DNA of 64,000 nt, from contig OZ024854.1 in the NCBI GenBank assembly GCA_964017155.1, positions 68,916,754 through 68,980,753 on the forward strand. Direction: 5' to 3'. The DNA comes from Oasisia sp. SBJ-2009 (lineage: Eukaryota > Annelida > Polychaeta > Sabellida > Siboglinidae). The notes beneath the pieces are model-generated. The model was not told where the DNA came from. It did no database searches and saw nothing but the letters and a program-made list of their open reading frames with translations. This document shows positions 42,985 to 54,860 of the stretch, one piece after another. How positions within the stretch are numbered: the first letter of the stretch is position 1; each line of letters begins with the position of its first letter. Both the position numbers and the translations under genes were made by a program.

Positions 42985-45367
42985 CTGCAGAGAAGATACA
43001 ACACAACTCATAACAAACGCATATAAAATACTCGTCACAGAAGGCTTAAAATTAACAGAACAATTCAGTTAGTCTATTGGACAAATTACACGTTGTAGAA
43101 AACGACAGGGCAGGGCAGGGCAGGGCAGGGCAGGGCAGGGCAGGGCAGGGCAGGGCAGGGCAGGGCAGGGCAGGGCAGGGCAGGGCAGGGCAGGGCAGGG
43201 CAGGGCAGGGCAGGGCAGGGCAGGGCAGGGCAGGGCAGGGCAGGGCAGGGCAGGGCAGGGCAGGGCAGGGCAGGGCAGGGCAGGGCAGGGCAGGGCAGGG
43301 CAGGGCAGGACAGGACAGGACAGGACAGGACAGGATGAGGGATGTGCTCTCACCTCTTTAGCAGGGATGCGCTGCTTGGACGGATAAACGAGGAACCTGC
43401 GCAGGAGGTCGAGTGCCATGGGGGAGGCGTCTGGCAGGATCTCTTCAAACGGCACTGGCTGGTTCTCGGGAAACGTGATTTTGTTGTAGTCCGGCAGCTC
43501 CGACATGCCCTGAAAGACGCACCAGAAACCGTGAAACACAAACAAGTGAACATCTGTGGTCGGCAGCCTCGACTCGCGTCTCACTGCGCCAACCATCGCA
43601 TCGAGTGAGACGAAGCCGAGTGCGCGAATGTTTGATTTTGGGACTTAAATTATAGCTAAGAAATTATTACACAAACTATTTATTGTGTGAATATTCACTT
43701 TACTTGCAATCAAACACTTTACAGACATTCTAAATAAACTTACGTAATAGGGTGTTTTAAATAAGTTTACTTAATAGGCAACTTTCGTACTGCCATCTAG
43801 AGTTAGTTGCCCGCCTGGTGGTCTTGTTAGTTGCTCTCTCCTCACCCACGTGGTACAAATGGCCTCACAGCAACGGATGGCGCAATTTATCTAATTTTAT
43901 GTGTGAGATATAATATCGCATGTTAACAGATCCACACAGCATTACGGAAATATAACATTTAGTCGTTGACAACAGTAGGTCTTGCTACATCCGGAACACT
44001 GCGAAATACAGAACAATGATTACATGAGAACTTGAAAACTAGAAACTCCACCGATGGCAAAGGAAAAACCTGAATGGTGTAGTCACTCACCGGCCAGATC
44101 TGTTCATTCGGAGTCCCAAGTATACGCAGCACACAACACAGCTGCTCAATGTCTTTCTCCCCCTGAAAACCAGCATATGCACTTTACCGTGGGAACGTTT
44201 ATTCATTCCACATTGCTTCTGTTCAGTCGGCCATAAGCAAGCATCACTGGCTACAGACAGTGACTTGTGAAGGAATGTTCTTTGAGCCAGACAGTGTCTG
44301 ACATAACAGGTCTGTGAGGGAGAAAAGTGGACATTCTTTATGCTGAATAGTATACTGTGACAGTTACATTGACAACCTGTCAACTAAATGTCACAAGTAA
44401 TTGGAGTTAAGTGAACTACACCGAGAAGCATTACAAGTGCCCTTTTTACACAAGAAGGGGCGGCATATGAATGAGTTTGAAGGAAGGATATGCAAGCTCC
44501 TAGTGGAGGTCAGTATTCTTGCAGCAGGTTGTGAACACTCAAGATGAGAGAGGAGACACAGTGTGTTCAAGAGGACGACAATAATAATAATAATCTACTG
44601 CGCCTAAATCGTTGGAAAGCAAACTCAGAGGTCATCACGACAAATTATTGATCAATCTCATAATTGGTAGGCAAATTGCGCATGAAAAGTTGTTGTATAT
44701 TAATCATAACATCTCAAACAATGTACAGCTTTATAGTTATACAGTGGGTCAGTCGTCATCGCTTATCGCAGGCAAAATAAACTACCACAGCGAGCCATCT
44801 GTCAACTGTAACGCAATGCAACGCAACGTCTAAAACAAATGGTCGGTGTAGGACTGAACCAAATATTGCTCAAAGATTTCGCTTTTGGAATCTGCCAGGT
44901 TTTAAGTGTGATGTATATGGGAATTTTAGTAACATTTGAACAATATCAGCAGTCGACTATTATTATGTTCCTATAACAGTATAGAAAGTGGAGTAGGACA
45001 GTAGAAAAATAACTGAAACAATTACATTTAAGTTGGGGTGAGGCTGCAAAGCGGGCTGCAGACAGGACAAAGTGGAGGACACTCATTTCTGCCAGTGGGC
45101 ACGAAGAAGATTAAGTTAGTATGAAAGTAAGTATAAGTTTTATTAATAATCAGTGGACGTGTTAATTTTATTTCAGCGCTCTATGTAAAATATGGAAATG
45201 ATCCTGTCTTAATCACAAACGTGACTGTTTTTCTAGGGAAAACACGTGAAACTCTAAGGGTTATTTAAATGCAATTCGGTGTGCAGTGTAATGTTGATAC
45301 ATGTGTAGTGTAGTATTAAGAACAATCTAAAATAAATGCTGTAACTCGAAGAACATACACGCATACA

Positions 45368-45411
<44 letters not shown>

Positions 45412-45566
45412 TGCACGCTCACACACAAACACACACACACACACACAGTTAATACAGTAGGCACTGTCAAGCCATGAACTGGGTAGAGAATGAACATGCA
45501 TTTGAACGACTTACAGGAAACAATGGTGAACTGTTGAGCAACTCGCCAAAGATGCACCCGACGGCC
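42796..45566 (-). CDS. CDK20: CDK20 (CCRK) C-terminal half, span of four exons
   Basis: CDK20/CCRK is a CMGC kinase that activates ICK/MAK-type kinases and acts in cilium length control and the cell cycle. Exons 45515-45566, 44091-44162, 43354-43509 and 42796-42984 join with correct phases to about 155 residues: (W)AVGCIFGELLNSSPLFP, GEKDIEQLCCVLRILGTPNE, IWP-GMSELPDYNKITF, FEEILPDASPMALDLL, QRIPAKE-ALLHPYFFSEPL and PAHHSELPIPQR. These follow human CDK20 (ELPDYNKISF, PAHPSELPIPQR) and not other CDKs. This is the C-lobe and tail; the N-lobe, HRD and DFG exons were not found between 45567 and 64000, so the gene has a very long intron, is fragmented, or those exons escaped me. Confidence 0.9.
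43106..43335 (+). repeat. (CAGGG)40(CAGGA)6 pentanucleotide array inside a 369-bp CDK20 intron
   Basis: Forty perfect CAGGG units (43106-43305) then six CAGGA units. It fills about 62% of the intron 42985-43353 and starts only 18 bases after the splice donor. The plus strand is the CDK20 template; its GGG tracts with two-base loops are ideal for G-quadruplexes, while the transcript carries CCCTG repeats. Confidence 0.98.
43354..43509 (-). CDS. CDK20: CDK20 exon with GMSELPDYNKITF
   Basis: Acceptor CGTCTTTCAG, donor GAG|GTGAGA, 156 bases (52 residues), phase 0 both sides. Reads GMSELPDYNKITFPENQPVP, FEEILPDASPMALDLLRRFL and VYPSKQRIPAKE. The Arg of QRI is the conserved kinase subdomain XI Arg. 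Confidence 0.95.
44091..44162 (-). CDS. CDK20: CDK20 exon with LGTPNEQIWP
   Basis: Acceptor ATGCTGGTTTTCAG, donor CCG|GTGAGT. Encodes GEKDIEQLCCVLRILGTPNE and QIWP (24 residues), phase 0, matching human NDIEQLCYVLRILGTPNPQVWP. Confidence 0.94.
45361..45447. repeat. (GCAC)n/(CA)n tract
   Basis: About twelve ACGC/GCAC units followed by a CA run, 68 bases from the CDK20 exon donor at 45513-45514, in the intron. Confidence 0.92.
45515..45566 (-). CDS. CDK20: CDK20 exon with AVGCIFGELLN
   Basis: The acceptor TTATTTGCAG and donor CCT|GTAAGT bound 52 bases. The first G completes a Trp codon (W)AVGCIFGELLNSSPLFP, the subdomain IX helix that follows D-(L/V)-W-S in CDKs. Upstream phase 2. It is the most 5' CDK20 exon I can find. 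Confidence 0.88.
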
Positions 45567-45736
45567 CTGCAAATAAACACATCAAGTAAACAATGAGCAT
45601 TAGTGTGCGAATTGTTGAACTATTCGCAGAAAATGTTCCTAATACAATAACTATCAATATTAACTCTGTATTTTAATCTTTTTGATATTCATTGTATAAT
45701 TTTTATTAGATATAAAAATGGTTAATCAAAGTGGTA

Positions 45737-45934
<198 letters not shown>

Positions 45935-46218
45935 TTTGTCACCGCCATAAATAATCACTGTGGGGTGAATGCGTGGGAATATGAGTTACATCTATCTTAC
46001 TGTTATTGTCTGTGTTTCATGTATTCCTATAACAGCACGCGCGATAAAGTTGCCTTTTGATAAATTCAAAATGTATCTTAAAAGAATAAAATGCGAAGTT
46101 GTTTCCGATCTCACGAATGAGTTTGCATGATTCGCCAGAGGGCAGGACAAGCCGTTGTTTAAGCCAGTGATACAACATTGATTGGAGCCCAAATGTCAGT
46201 CGCGGGACATGCCTGGCC

Positions 46219-46814
46219 TAGCCTCGGTTACCCAGACTCCGTGAGGTGGCAGCACTTTTAAGCCCCCTCAACTACGCCTGGGACAGTATATATGCTTAAG
46301 TTTCTACATCCGGGCAGCCTTACCCCAGAATAGGGTAGAGACGCTGATTGGCTCTCAGGCCAACTATGAAATAAAAATTTAAATAACGATATAGTTTTAC
46401 AAGATAATAATATCATTTGAAAAGTATTCACCATTGAACTTATAATAACACAACAGTAAGTAAAAATTCAAATTTACCGTTGTTTATAAAATAAGAATTA
46501 CGGCAGGATTAACCAGTATCCGTGAGGTGGCAGCATTGTCTAGCCCGACACGGATAGCATACAAATTAAATAAGGAAACCTTTTGATCAAATAATGCTGT
46601 ATTATAAAAACTATTAAAAATTAAACTTATATTAACCCAAAATAAATAGAAATACAAATTTGCAGTTGTTTATAAAAAAAAATATTACGGCAGTGTCCGT
46701 GAGGTGGCAGCATTTTATAGATCACGCGGATACCAAACAAAAGCCGGCAAATGTCACCAGACTGTCTTCTCGGCGTAGTTCCGCAGCCGACCGACAGTCG
46801 GTTAAGCGAGACTA
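46219..46814 (-). mobile_element. 596-bp non-autonomous TIR element, copy 2
   Basis: Same ends, length and inner order as the element at 11318-11913, but inverted. Flanks are perfect 9-bp direct repeats TGCCTGGCC (46210-46218 and 46815-46823). Identity to copy 1 is roughly 93-95% by eye. No ORF. Confidence 0.88.
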
Positions 46815-46823
46815 TGCCTGGCC

Positions 46824-46925
46824 TAGTCTCGTTTAACCGACTGTCGGTCGGCTGCGGAACTACGCCGAGTAGTTGAGGGGGCTTAAAAGTGCTGCCACCT
46901 CACGGAGTCTGGGTAACCGAGGCTA
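46824..46925 (+). mobile_element. 102-bp internally deleted derivative of the same element
   Basis: It keeps both termini (TAGTCTCGTTTAACCGACTG on the left, the GTAACCGAGGCTA end on the right) but lacks the middle. It begins right after the 9-bp duplication of copy 2, in opposite orientation, and is followed by GCCTGGCCT. With copy 2 it creates a 44-bp near-perfect hairpin (46770-46813 against 46825-46868) and a 54-bp perfect inverted repeat (46220-46273 against 46871-46924). Confidence 0.82.
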
Positions 46926-47544
46926 GCCTGGCCTGGCCGCACGCACACTTGTTATACATTCATTTGATTGATAATAACATAAATTGTGATACAATAAATA
47001 CGCATAATATCAATAGGCATATACGTAAAAAACATTATAGCATGACCTAATAATGTGTGATGATGTCGTTAAACCTGCTCGCTAAACACGGAGAAATCAC
47101 GAAATTGACTCTATGCATTGGTTCAGAAAGAGGTCGGCAAGTTCGCTCGAGTTCGTTTTAATTATGTTGCTCTCATTAACAAGACGGACGAAATCCGATA
47201 AGCATATGCATACCTGTATTTGCTGATTAAAGCCAGTTTGCTGTAAAAGTATATTTTGAAGTTTTCTATATATTAGTTAAAAACGATGCTTGCCCAGTAT
47301 TTTTGGCAGCATCAAACCGAATAATATAATATGTTATTCGTCATATTATGACCAGCCCGAAATCAAGCAAGCAGGCCCAGTTACGCCAAATGGTGCAAGG
47401 ATTTGAAATGACGCAGCATTCAACTTGACGCCGAACTGGACATAAATGATTCGTCTCGCAACCTACAGGGAGGGACTAAGCGGTAGTATTCGGAAAAGTT
47501 GAGATGGTCGCTGGAGAACAAACTGTACCACCGCACTCCTTACT

Positions 47545-47606
47545 CTCAGGCGTGCGTGCGCGCGTGCGGGCGCGCGTGCGCGCGCGCGTGCGTGCGTGTG
47601 CATGCG
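47545..47606. repeat. GCGC/GTGC alternating tract
   Basis: GCGTGCGCGCGTGCGGGCGC followed by further CG/TG alternation. Z-DNA-prone, like 18754-18811. The surrounding 46926-48430 has CA/CG repeats (47972-48021) and no gene I recognise. Confidence 0.85.
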
Positions 47607-48429
47607 TATTTGAAGTTGAAGAAACAGACGCACGTCTGAAAGTGATATTATACTAGATTATATTATGCCGCGTTTCACGGGGCACCATTTGGCAAATGTC
47701 AAGACACGAGTGTGACAATAAAAGGTAAACGGGAAAATAACGGAACGCTCGTAGGAATTCACTGTACACTCCTGGCGTCGATGGCTACCCGCTGAAACTG
47801 GTAATACTAATAGGCGACCCAAATGTTGGGTTCGACCCTATGTTAAGAACTGCTGTTGTATACCAATGCTTCGACTGTGTTGTGGGAGAAGTAACTTAAT
47901 CATAATACAAAACCGGTGTATCAACATTTAGCGAATAAGCACGTCCTTGTATGCACCAGGCACAAACTAATACTCACGCACACACGCACGCACACACGCA
48001 CACACGCACACACGCACACACGGGCCATTCCATCCCCATGTTACATAGAATGTCTGTCGGTTCGTGAAAACAAGTGGTGTGTAACGTGAACTGACTTCCC
48101 CAGTTTAGAACAACAACAACATCGTCGTGTGTAAGAAGTCGACAGACAAAGAGGTTCATATATTATGTCATACTATTTGTGTCTACAGCCCAAGCCCCAC
48201 GGTCCCTACTGCAGCCACAACTCCCGACAATGACAACGCTCCTGTCACCCAGTCCCTTCCTTGACGTCACGGTTCAGCATGCTATAAATTATATCTTTTG
48301 GGGAGTTCTGAAAATTGTTGATTTGGCCCAGAATGGCCTAAATGAGTATATCCTTCAAAAACATAGTTGTTTAACATAATAGTACTTTTATGAAATATAA
48401 AGTGCATTATAATTAATTATGTACAGGTG

Positions 48430-48431
<2 letters not shown>

Positions 48432-48494
<63 letters not shown>

Positions 48495-48502
48495 TATATA
48501 TT
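48432..48502. repeat. (TA)n microsatellite
   Basis: TA dinucleotides ending in AAATATATATATT. The stretch 48503-49300 shows nothing I can support as a gene. Confidence 0.93.
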
Positions 48503-49429
48503 ATCTTTTATGTCAGTTTCTTATTATCTTTTAATTGTTCTGTTACTTTTGTCTTTTATCTTTCCTGTTACTTTCGTTCAGCCGTATTTCTACCATCCTC
48601 ACCCTCCCAACCATCTCTTGCATTCTTACTTTTATATGTGCCTCAACATTGGGTTTGTGTTCAAGTGTAACAGTTTGTTTTGGTTTGATACTATTTTTAT
48701 AGTCCCTAACTTTCTGTTTATTCCCTTGTAAAATGCAACCTTTATTCGTTCAGACACTGCTTCAAGTCCCTGCCGATCCTTACTGGTCTAAGTTACAGGT
48801 ATACGACAAATGATTATGCCTGTCAGTTGTCAAAGAGGACATGCAACTCATATACCCGGAATGTCTACTGCCAGTTTGACAGCTGCGAATATAAACACCC
48901 GTCTCTCAACGCTACGGGCCTCGCTTCGACCAAGGGGGGTCTGGCAGCTTGGTTAGAATTGTTTTCTTCACAAAAATACTTATTTTTGAGTAATATTACA
49001 GAAAGTAAAACATGTTCATTTTAATAACATAATTTGTTTATTCAAAATAAAATACAAAGTCAAAGAGTCAAAATATTTGAAATGTTTTTTTACGGATTGT
49101 CACAACAATCCAATCCAGATCACTGTCATTTTTAGTTCTGGAGTGTTGTACTTTTTATATGTGAAACGGGGGGGGGGGGCGGACAGAATTTTTTGTTTAA
49201 TATCCTCGCTGTCATACATGTATACCCTAAAGGCTAAACTCTTTGGGCAGGATGCGAGGATTACTGCAAGCGCATCTGCATTATGCCGTATACTGGCTAT
49301 AGCCACATAGTTCGGCTGACTGGATTAATGTATTGCTCCTTGTGGCCAAGTAATCCGTTACTCCCGCAGAAATTCGTTCCGGGTTGCCGCAGCGGGAGAT
49401 CTACGTAATCAAGCCGAAAGTTGCGATTC

Positions 49430-49790
49430 GATGGCAATACACAAGCGTGTGAAGCGATGTCGCCATGGCAACAGTAGCGGCGACCTCTGCGGTGCGTCAT
49501 GATTGGCGATCATTTTGGCAGCGGCGAGACGCGCGGTTCGTAACCGACGCAGACAAAACAAAACCAGGGTGGCGACGAGGGGGGGATGCCGTTTGTGACG
49601 ACACAAACAAAGCCTCGTCCGCATTCACATTCACGCGCGTGTTGTCGACGCATGCGCGCGCGTACGCGGCAACAGGACTCGAGCTGAATCCGCGTCTGAT
49701 TTCTCTATTTCGACTGCGAGTTAGGGCGATTAATGGTTCGCCCGGAGTCTGGACAACGAGTCGTCGCAACGCCGTGCAATAGAGTCACAC
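49430..49790. promoter_or_regulatory. CpG-rich island without a recognised gene
   Basis: Dense CpG (GGCGGCGACC-like strings, GACGCGCGGTTCG, CGCGCGCGTACGCGG) set in AT-rich DNA. Short overlapping ORFs on both strands have Arg/Ala-rich composition typical of CpG DNA and no recognisable domain. It could be the promoter of an unseen gene, possibly CDK20, but no exon links them. Confidence 0.35.
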
Positions 49791-50009
49791 GGGATACACT
49801 CCATCATCACATAGGGCACGACTTGCACGCCCATGCTGTCTCATATCCCAGACATCTGCGCCACTGACAGGGCCAGGGGGCGGGGATGTTAGCGACAACG
49901 CCATGGCTTATGCCCAAACATGCAGGCAAGTATCGCCAACTCGTGTTCCTTTAAAATACTGACATCTTTTATGAGTAGGTCAATAAACGTATACTTGTAT
50001 TTTCATCAT

Positions 50010-50308
50010 GTGAATTCAATTGTAGCGTACTCGAGTCAAGGACACGGACTGACGAAGTCGAAGGGAGATATGTCATATGTACATTCTACTCTCGCTGTCA
50101 GTCAGAGTTAATTAGAGTCTATCTCTGAATCCCTGAGTCTTGAGTGAAGTTAATCCTATTCGTAAAGTCTAAAGACGTAACTCGTAAGCCTGCAAGTAAG
50201 GCATTTTTGTTTCAAGTTTGTTAGCTGTTTGAGTTGATTTTTTGCTGTTTTTTGTTTACTGGCAGTGTTCATTAAGATATTATTACGGACATATTATTAA
50301 CAACATTT
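50010..50308 (+). mobile_element. SINE-like dispersed repeat, copy 2
   Basis: Near-identical to 36965-37245 in the same orientation, with small indels (an extra CATATGT near 50073 and GGACATATTATTA at the 3' end). Sequence from 50309 to 51990 has no feature I recognise. Confidence 0.75.
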
Positions 50309-51993
50309 ACAAAACTCATTTAAGTCTGTTTAATTAAGATGTTAATTACTGTATTAGTTTGTATAGTAACAATTAATGCAATTTTTCCTTGAAAGCGGTC
50401 AGTGCCTCACTGGATTATGTCAAACAACACATACAACACACATTTAGACAGACTAGTGTGGAAACTATAACTGTCAAAATGTGATGCAAGAGAGGATCCA
50501 GAATGCATGTAGTAATCAAAATTAATGATCAATGATTATTATGAACACTTGTACAATTAGAAATTAGTGGTGGGAAAATTACCACTGCCTTGGCTTCTGT
50601 TAAACAAACATATAAACTGACTAATCTCTAGTGCACAGACCTCTCAAATGTAAGGAAATATAGAGACATCATCTGACCAGTCAGCTGTAGACTACCCAGG
50701 ACAGATGATCAAATACCAGACTCCTGGGGCTTTGTTAGCCAAACACAGCCCGGGCTGTTAGCAGTGTTTATTACTTGAGACTGAGCACAGTGATAATAAT
50801 TATAACAAATGACAAACATGGCCTTGGTAAAAATGTGATTTCATCCTCTTAGCTAATATATACATAATTACTTTGGCAGCAACAGTAATTATTTTGGCCA
50901 CCGAATGCTCCCAAACCTTAGGCTGTGAATAGAATGCCAAATAATGATTTTGTTTTGGCAAGTGACAAACAAAACTCCATTGGAGCCAGACCATAATACT
51001 TAATTAAATTAACGTTTATTCCTAGAAAATGTTGAACTAATAAATCTAGCACATGATGTCATCGTAACGAGAGACCAAGAGTAGCTGGGAAATATAACAT
51101 TGAGAACCATTTAATTTGCCGTCACAGCAACTCTGTTTGATATTTACACTGATCAAATGGCACATCCCACCAAACGAGGGAACAGTGTACCAGTGGAGCC
51201 TTGTAAGGGGCTAAAATATTGATGGTGATGATTGGAGCAACTGAGTACGTGACTCAGGACGTGACGACTGACGACTGCAGGCATAACAACTAAGTACCTT
51301 AAAATGAGGGTGTCTCCTAGGTACTTTTTCATTTAATATTACATTCTTATGATTACAACATATATACATGTTGAAGGTTTACTGCCTGTCAAATTGTGTT
51401 TAATAGTCACTTTAGTAAGTTTGTAACAACGTTCATAATTTAAAAGATTCCACCCGCAAAGTTTAATCTGTCACTGAGCAGAAAAATAATATTTTTAAAT
51501 GGGTAAAGGTTATGTTAATGCAATATTTGAATCGTTGCACAACAACAAGAGTAGAGTAGATTGTTCTGAATTATTTGGCCTTGTTATAAAGTTTCTCTTT
51601 CAACTTTTGCTATAATGTAAATTTTAGTTTTATTACATTAATAGAGGTGTTGTTTGGCCTTTAATAACAAATATGTCCCATTAATTATTTTAGTGTGTTT
51701 GCAAAATTCTCAAGACTTGTTCAACTTTCTCTTTATGGTTAAACAATGTTTAATATGAACTATTAAATTATGTTGGGTGTTTATTTGCTTTATATGTTGT
51801 ATTCACGTGTTGTTATGGTATGCGCAGCAAATTTGTATACGAGTTATCTGATACAGATTGATACAGATTTATAAAGAATTTTAGGTAAAGAACACAGGTT
51901 GCCAACCCCAAAATGTGGTAGGTCTTATACACTGGTATGTCATAGGACTTGAAGATCCTGGCCAACTGTTCAGACAGCTTAATAATAACAAAT

Positions 51994-52164
51994 ACAGGGA
52001 TTCCCCACCGCGACCTAATTAGGTCAATACTTAGTCATTTTAGTTGTGCGAATGCTAAATTGGTCTCATAAAACCAGCCATAAGCTGCATTGACTATTCG
52101 CTGTTAGCTGCGACCAGTAGACCGTGTAATTGCGTGTAAAGTTACATGAAACTGGGCCCTGCTG
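51994..52164 (-). mobile_element. CAGGG-ended small repeat (CCCAGTTTCAT family), copy 1
   Basis: The minus-strand reading starts CAGGGCCCAGTTTCAT and ends GGAATCCCTG, about 170 bases. It shares about 80% identity with 63789-63968 in the opposite orientation. The CAGGG...CCCTG ends would suit a hAT-like MITE, but no clear target duplication was seen. Confidence 0.6.
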
Positions 52165-52265
52165 TTTTGTTGTCGTAAAGTTTCGTGAGAGGTAAAACAC
52201 TTACTACTTCACTTTGAAAGAGTTGGGTACTTTATAGAAGCTTAAATTAGGAATTCACGGTGATG

Positions 52266-52472
52266 CATGGCTTTATGCAGAGACCCGTCCACCTGTCATT
52301 TGGATGGGTAAAACCTGTTCTGGACGGGTAGAAATATGGCTGGATGGGTGATGGATTTATAGTCCATTTCAGGACAAACATTTCAAGTAGTTTGTAAACT
52401 GACTTAACAGTTGACATCTGTGTTCACCATAAAATGTGTGACTGGCAAAATGTTATCCTGCATAAGGCCCTG
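52266..52472 (-). mobile_element. hAT-like MITE (GCTTTATGCAG family)
   Basis: Starts CATGGCTTTATGCAGAGACC and ends CTGCATAAGGCCCTG. Flanking 8-mers CGGTGATG and TGGAGATG match at 6 of 8. The minisatellite that follows starts with the right flanking 8-mer. Confidence 0.78.
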
Positions 52473-52957
52473 TGGAGATGTGTGGTACTTGATGGAGGTG
52501 TGTAGTACTTCATGGAGATGTGTGGTACTTGATGGAGGTGTGTGGTACTTCATGGAGATGTGTGGTACTTGATGGAGGTGTGTAGTACTTCATGGAGGTG
52601 TGTGGTACTTGATGGAGGTGTGTAGTACTTCATGGAGGTGTGTGGTACTTGATGGAGGTGTGTAGTACTTCATGGAGATGTGTGGTACTTGATGGAGGTG
52701 TGTAGTACTTCATGGAGATGTGTGGTACTTGATGGAGGTGTGTAGTACTTCATGGAGGTGTGTGGTACTTGATGGAGGTGTGTAGTACTTCATGGAGGTG
52801 TGTGGTACTTGATGGAGGTGTGTAGTACTTCATGGAGATGTGTGGTACTTGATGGAGGTGTGTAGTACTTCATGGAGATGTGTGGTACTTGATGGAGGTG
52901 TGTAGTACTTCATGGAGGTGTGTGGTACTTGATGGAGGTGTGTAGTACTTCATGGAG
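52473..52957 (+). repeat. 40-bp (2 x 20) minisatellite abutting a MITE
   Basis: Alternating TGGAGATGTGTGGTACTTGA and TGGAGGTGTGTAGTACTTCA, about twelve dimers. It begins at the first base after the MITE end. Confidence 0.95.
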
Positions 52958-53844
52958 GCATCAATTTGTTATTTTATGGAGTTGCATGATGATGATACTT
53001 TAGTACAGCTGCCACTGCAGCACCCTTCTCAGACATCACTTTGAAACACTTGCATGCCAACACTGTCAACCAGCTGTCATACACCACATGTCTTCACCTG
53101 TACTGAGCGATAGTAAGGAACCTGTCAGGTATGGTGGTGTTGTACTCGTATCAAACTTATAACTGGTGTCAGCAATAGGTTAAAAGGTCTCCATTGATCA
53201 GGCAACATAATACTTGATTGAATTAAGCCCTGCTATTGTCCGTGAACTTGACTAACTGAAGGGATTAACAAGGTATTGTTTACGGTGCATGCCACGTCAC
53301 GCTGACTGGTTATTTGGGTCGGTTTGATGTCCGATCGTTTAGGCAATTTCAATGGAGGTGGGCATGAAATAATGCAGTCATGTAGTGCTGATAACGTCAC
53401 TAATAACAATTAAAATAACATTTCACCAATTTGGTAAAGAGTTTTTATTTATTTTTGCAAAATAGCACACTCTTTCACCTATGGTGCAATTGGAGATCGG
53501 CAGTGCTAGCCTAGCAGATTGCACCATTCCCACCCACTGAGCCACCTGCCACAGTCTTCAGAACAAAGATTTGCATGCTACAATAAACTAATCGGTGGTT
53601 TAGTTTGTTTGTTTCAAAACAAATTTACTTAGACTTAGTCACTAACAAAAACAATTATTCCATTATAGTAATACGGAATAGGTTTGTGACACATATAAGG
53701 ACATAATGTGGTTAAAAATATTTGTTTCATAAATTTAACTAAAATCCATATAAAAATGGAGTACAGCTATATCACTTAAAAAACGCCAAAATCCGTATCG
53801 GATACAGGCATCCCGTATCATGTGGCAAGCCTGGTGCACCATAA

Positions 53845-54150
53845 ACCTATCAACACTCTGAGGCCCCTCTGGTATATGACAGTCAATGCCCAGACTGCAA
53901 CCAACACCACATGTACAGGGGAAACAGCGAGACCACTGGGCACACGAATTAAAGAACACCTATCATGTCGCCACCTATTGGCAATAAGCAAACACAAGTT
54001 GAACACAGGCCACCCGTGTTGAATGAGGGATGTAAACATCCTAGACCTTGAAGAGAACTGGCACAGGAGAAAAATGAAAGAGGCCATAAACATACATGGG
54101 GGGTGCTGTCTCTAAACAGAGACATTGGACAAGGACTCTCTCCAGTCATG
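53845..54150 (+). pseudogene. Penelope-like/GIY-YIG-type retroelement C-terminal relic
   Basis: In one frame it reads GETARPLGTRIKEHL and then KHKLNTGHP. After a frameshift it reads DVNILDLEENWHRRKMKEAI, then LNRDIGQGLSPVM. This order (G-E-T-x-R-x-L-x-x-R-x-x-E-H, x-x-T-G-H, i-L-d-x-E-x-x-w-x-x-R-k-x-x-E-A-I, L-N-R-D-x-G-x-x-L) is the hallmark of the GIY-YIG-like C-terminus of Penelope-like and related retroelements. A stop after HPC and the frame changes show it is dead. No reverse-transcriptase core was seen upstream (52958-53844). Confidence 0.75.
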
Positions 54151-54620
54151 CTCCATCTTGTGTCACATGATGTAAAGTCACGTGACATGACAGTGAAATT
54201 CAGTCTGCTGTGAGAGACAGCTGAAATACACGGAAAACAACGAAAAAAGTTTCTTGAGAGGTAGATCATTTACTAATTAACAATGAACCAAGAAACCGAA
54301 TCATTACATTCAAATATCATTCAAAGTTGTTTTTAAGATATTCTGAATTTAAACCAGCAACTGTGCTATCTGGTTGTTGAAATTAGTGACTGTTTTCAAA
54401 TAGGTTTCAAGAATGTATTTCTTTAACTTCTTTTAACTTGACCAAAAACATGGGTGACACACCATTTGTTTTACTAATTACATCTTCACAAGAAGTTACT
54501 GAGCATGTAGCCAAGTCAGGGAGTTCAGTTGCTTTCTGTAAGTCACCTAACTGTGACATTGGTGTTTGCATGGTTATGTTCTAAAAAATATATATATAAA
54601 ATTCCACAGTTAAATGTTCT

Positions 54621-54860
54621 CATGGCTTTATGCAGGATCAAAATGTTGCCATTTACACGTTTTGGTGGACACATGGATGTTAACTTTAACTGTGTCTGAT
54701 GACCTGAAATGAACTAAAAACACACATGTGACACACCATTTACACTCACTTTTAAGGCATAACTAACAAAATCTATGGCGTTGGAAGACCTTTTTTGCTC
54801 CTTAATTGTTTACCTATCCACCGACATTTCTGTCAAAATGTCGGTTGGATGGGTCTCATA
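54621..54860 (+). mobile_element. hAT-like MITE with perfect 8-bp target duplication
   Basis: Starts CATGGCTTTATGCAGGATCA and ends GGATGGGTCTCATA, flanked by AATGTTCT at 54613-54620 and 54861-54868. The right terminus is shorter than in other copies. No ORF. Confidence 0.8.

Noticed and set aside
47770..47850. tRNA-like GGGTTCGACCC string
   Set aside because: No cloverleaf could be folded around it; likely chance.
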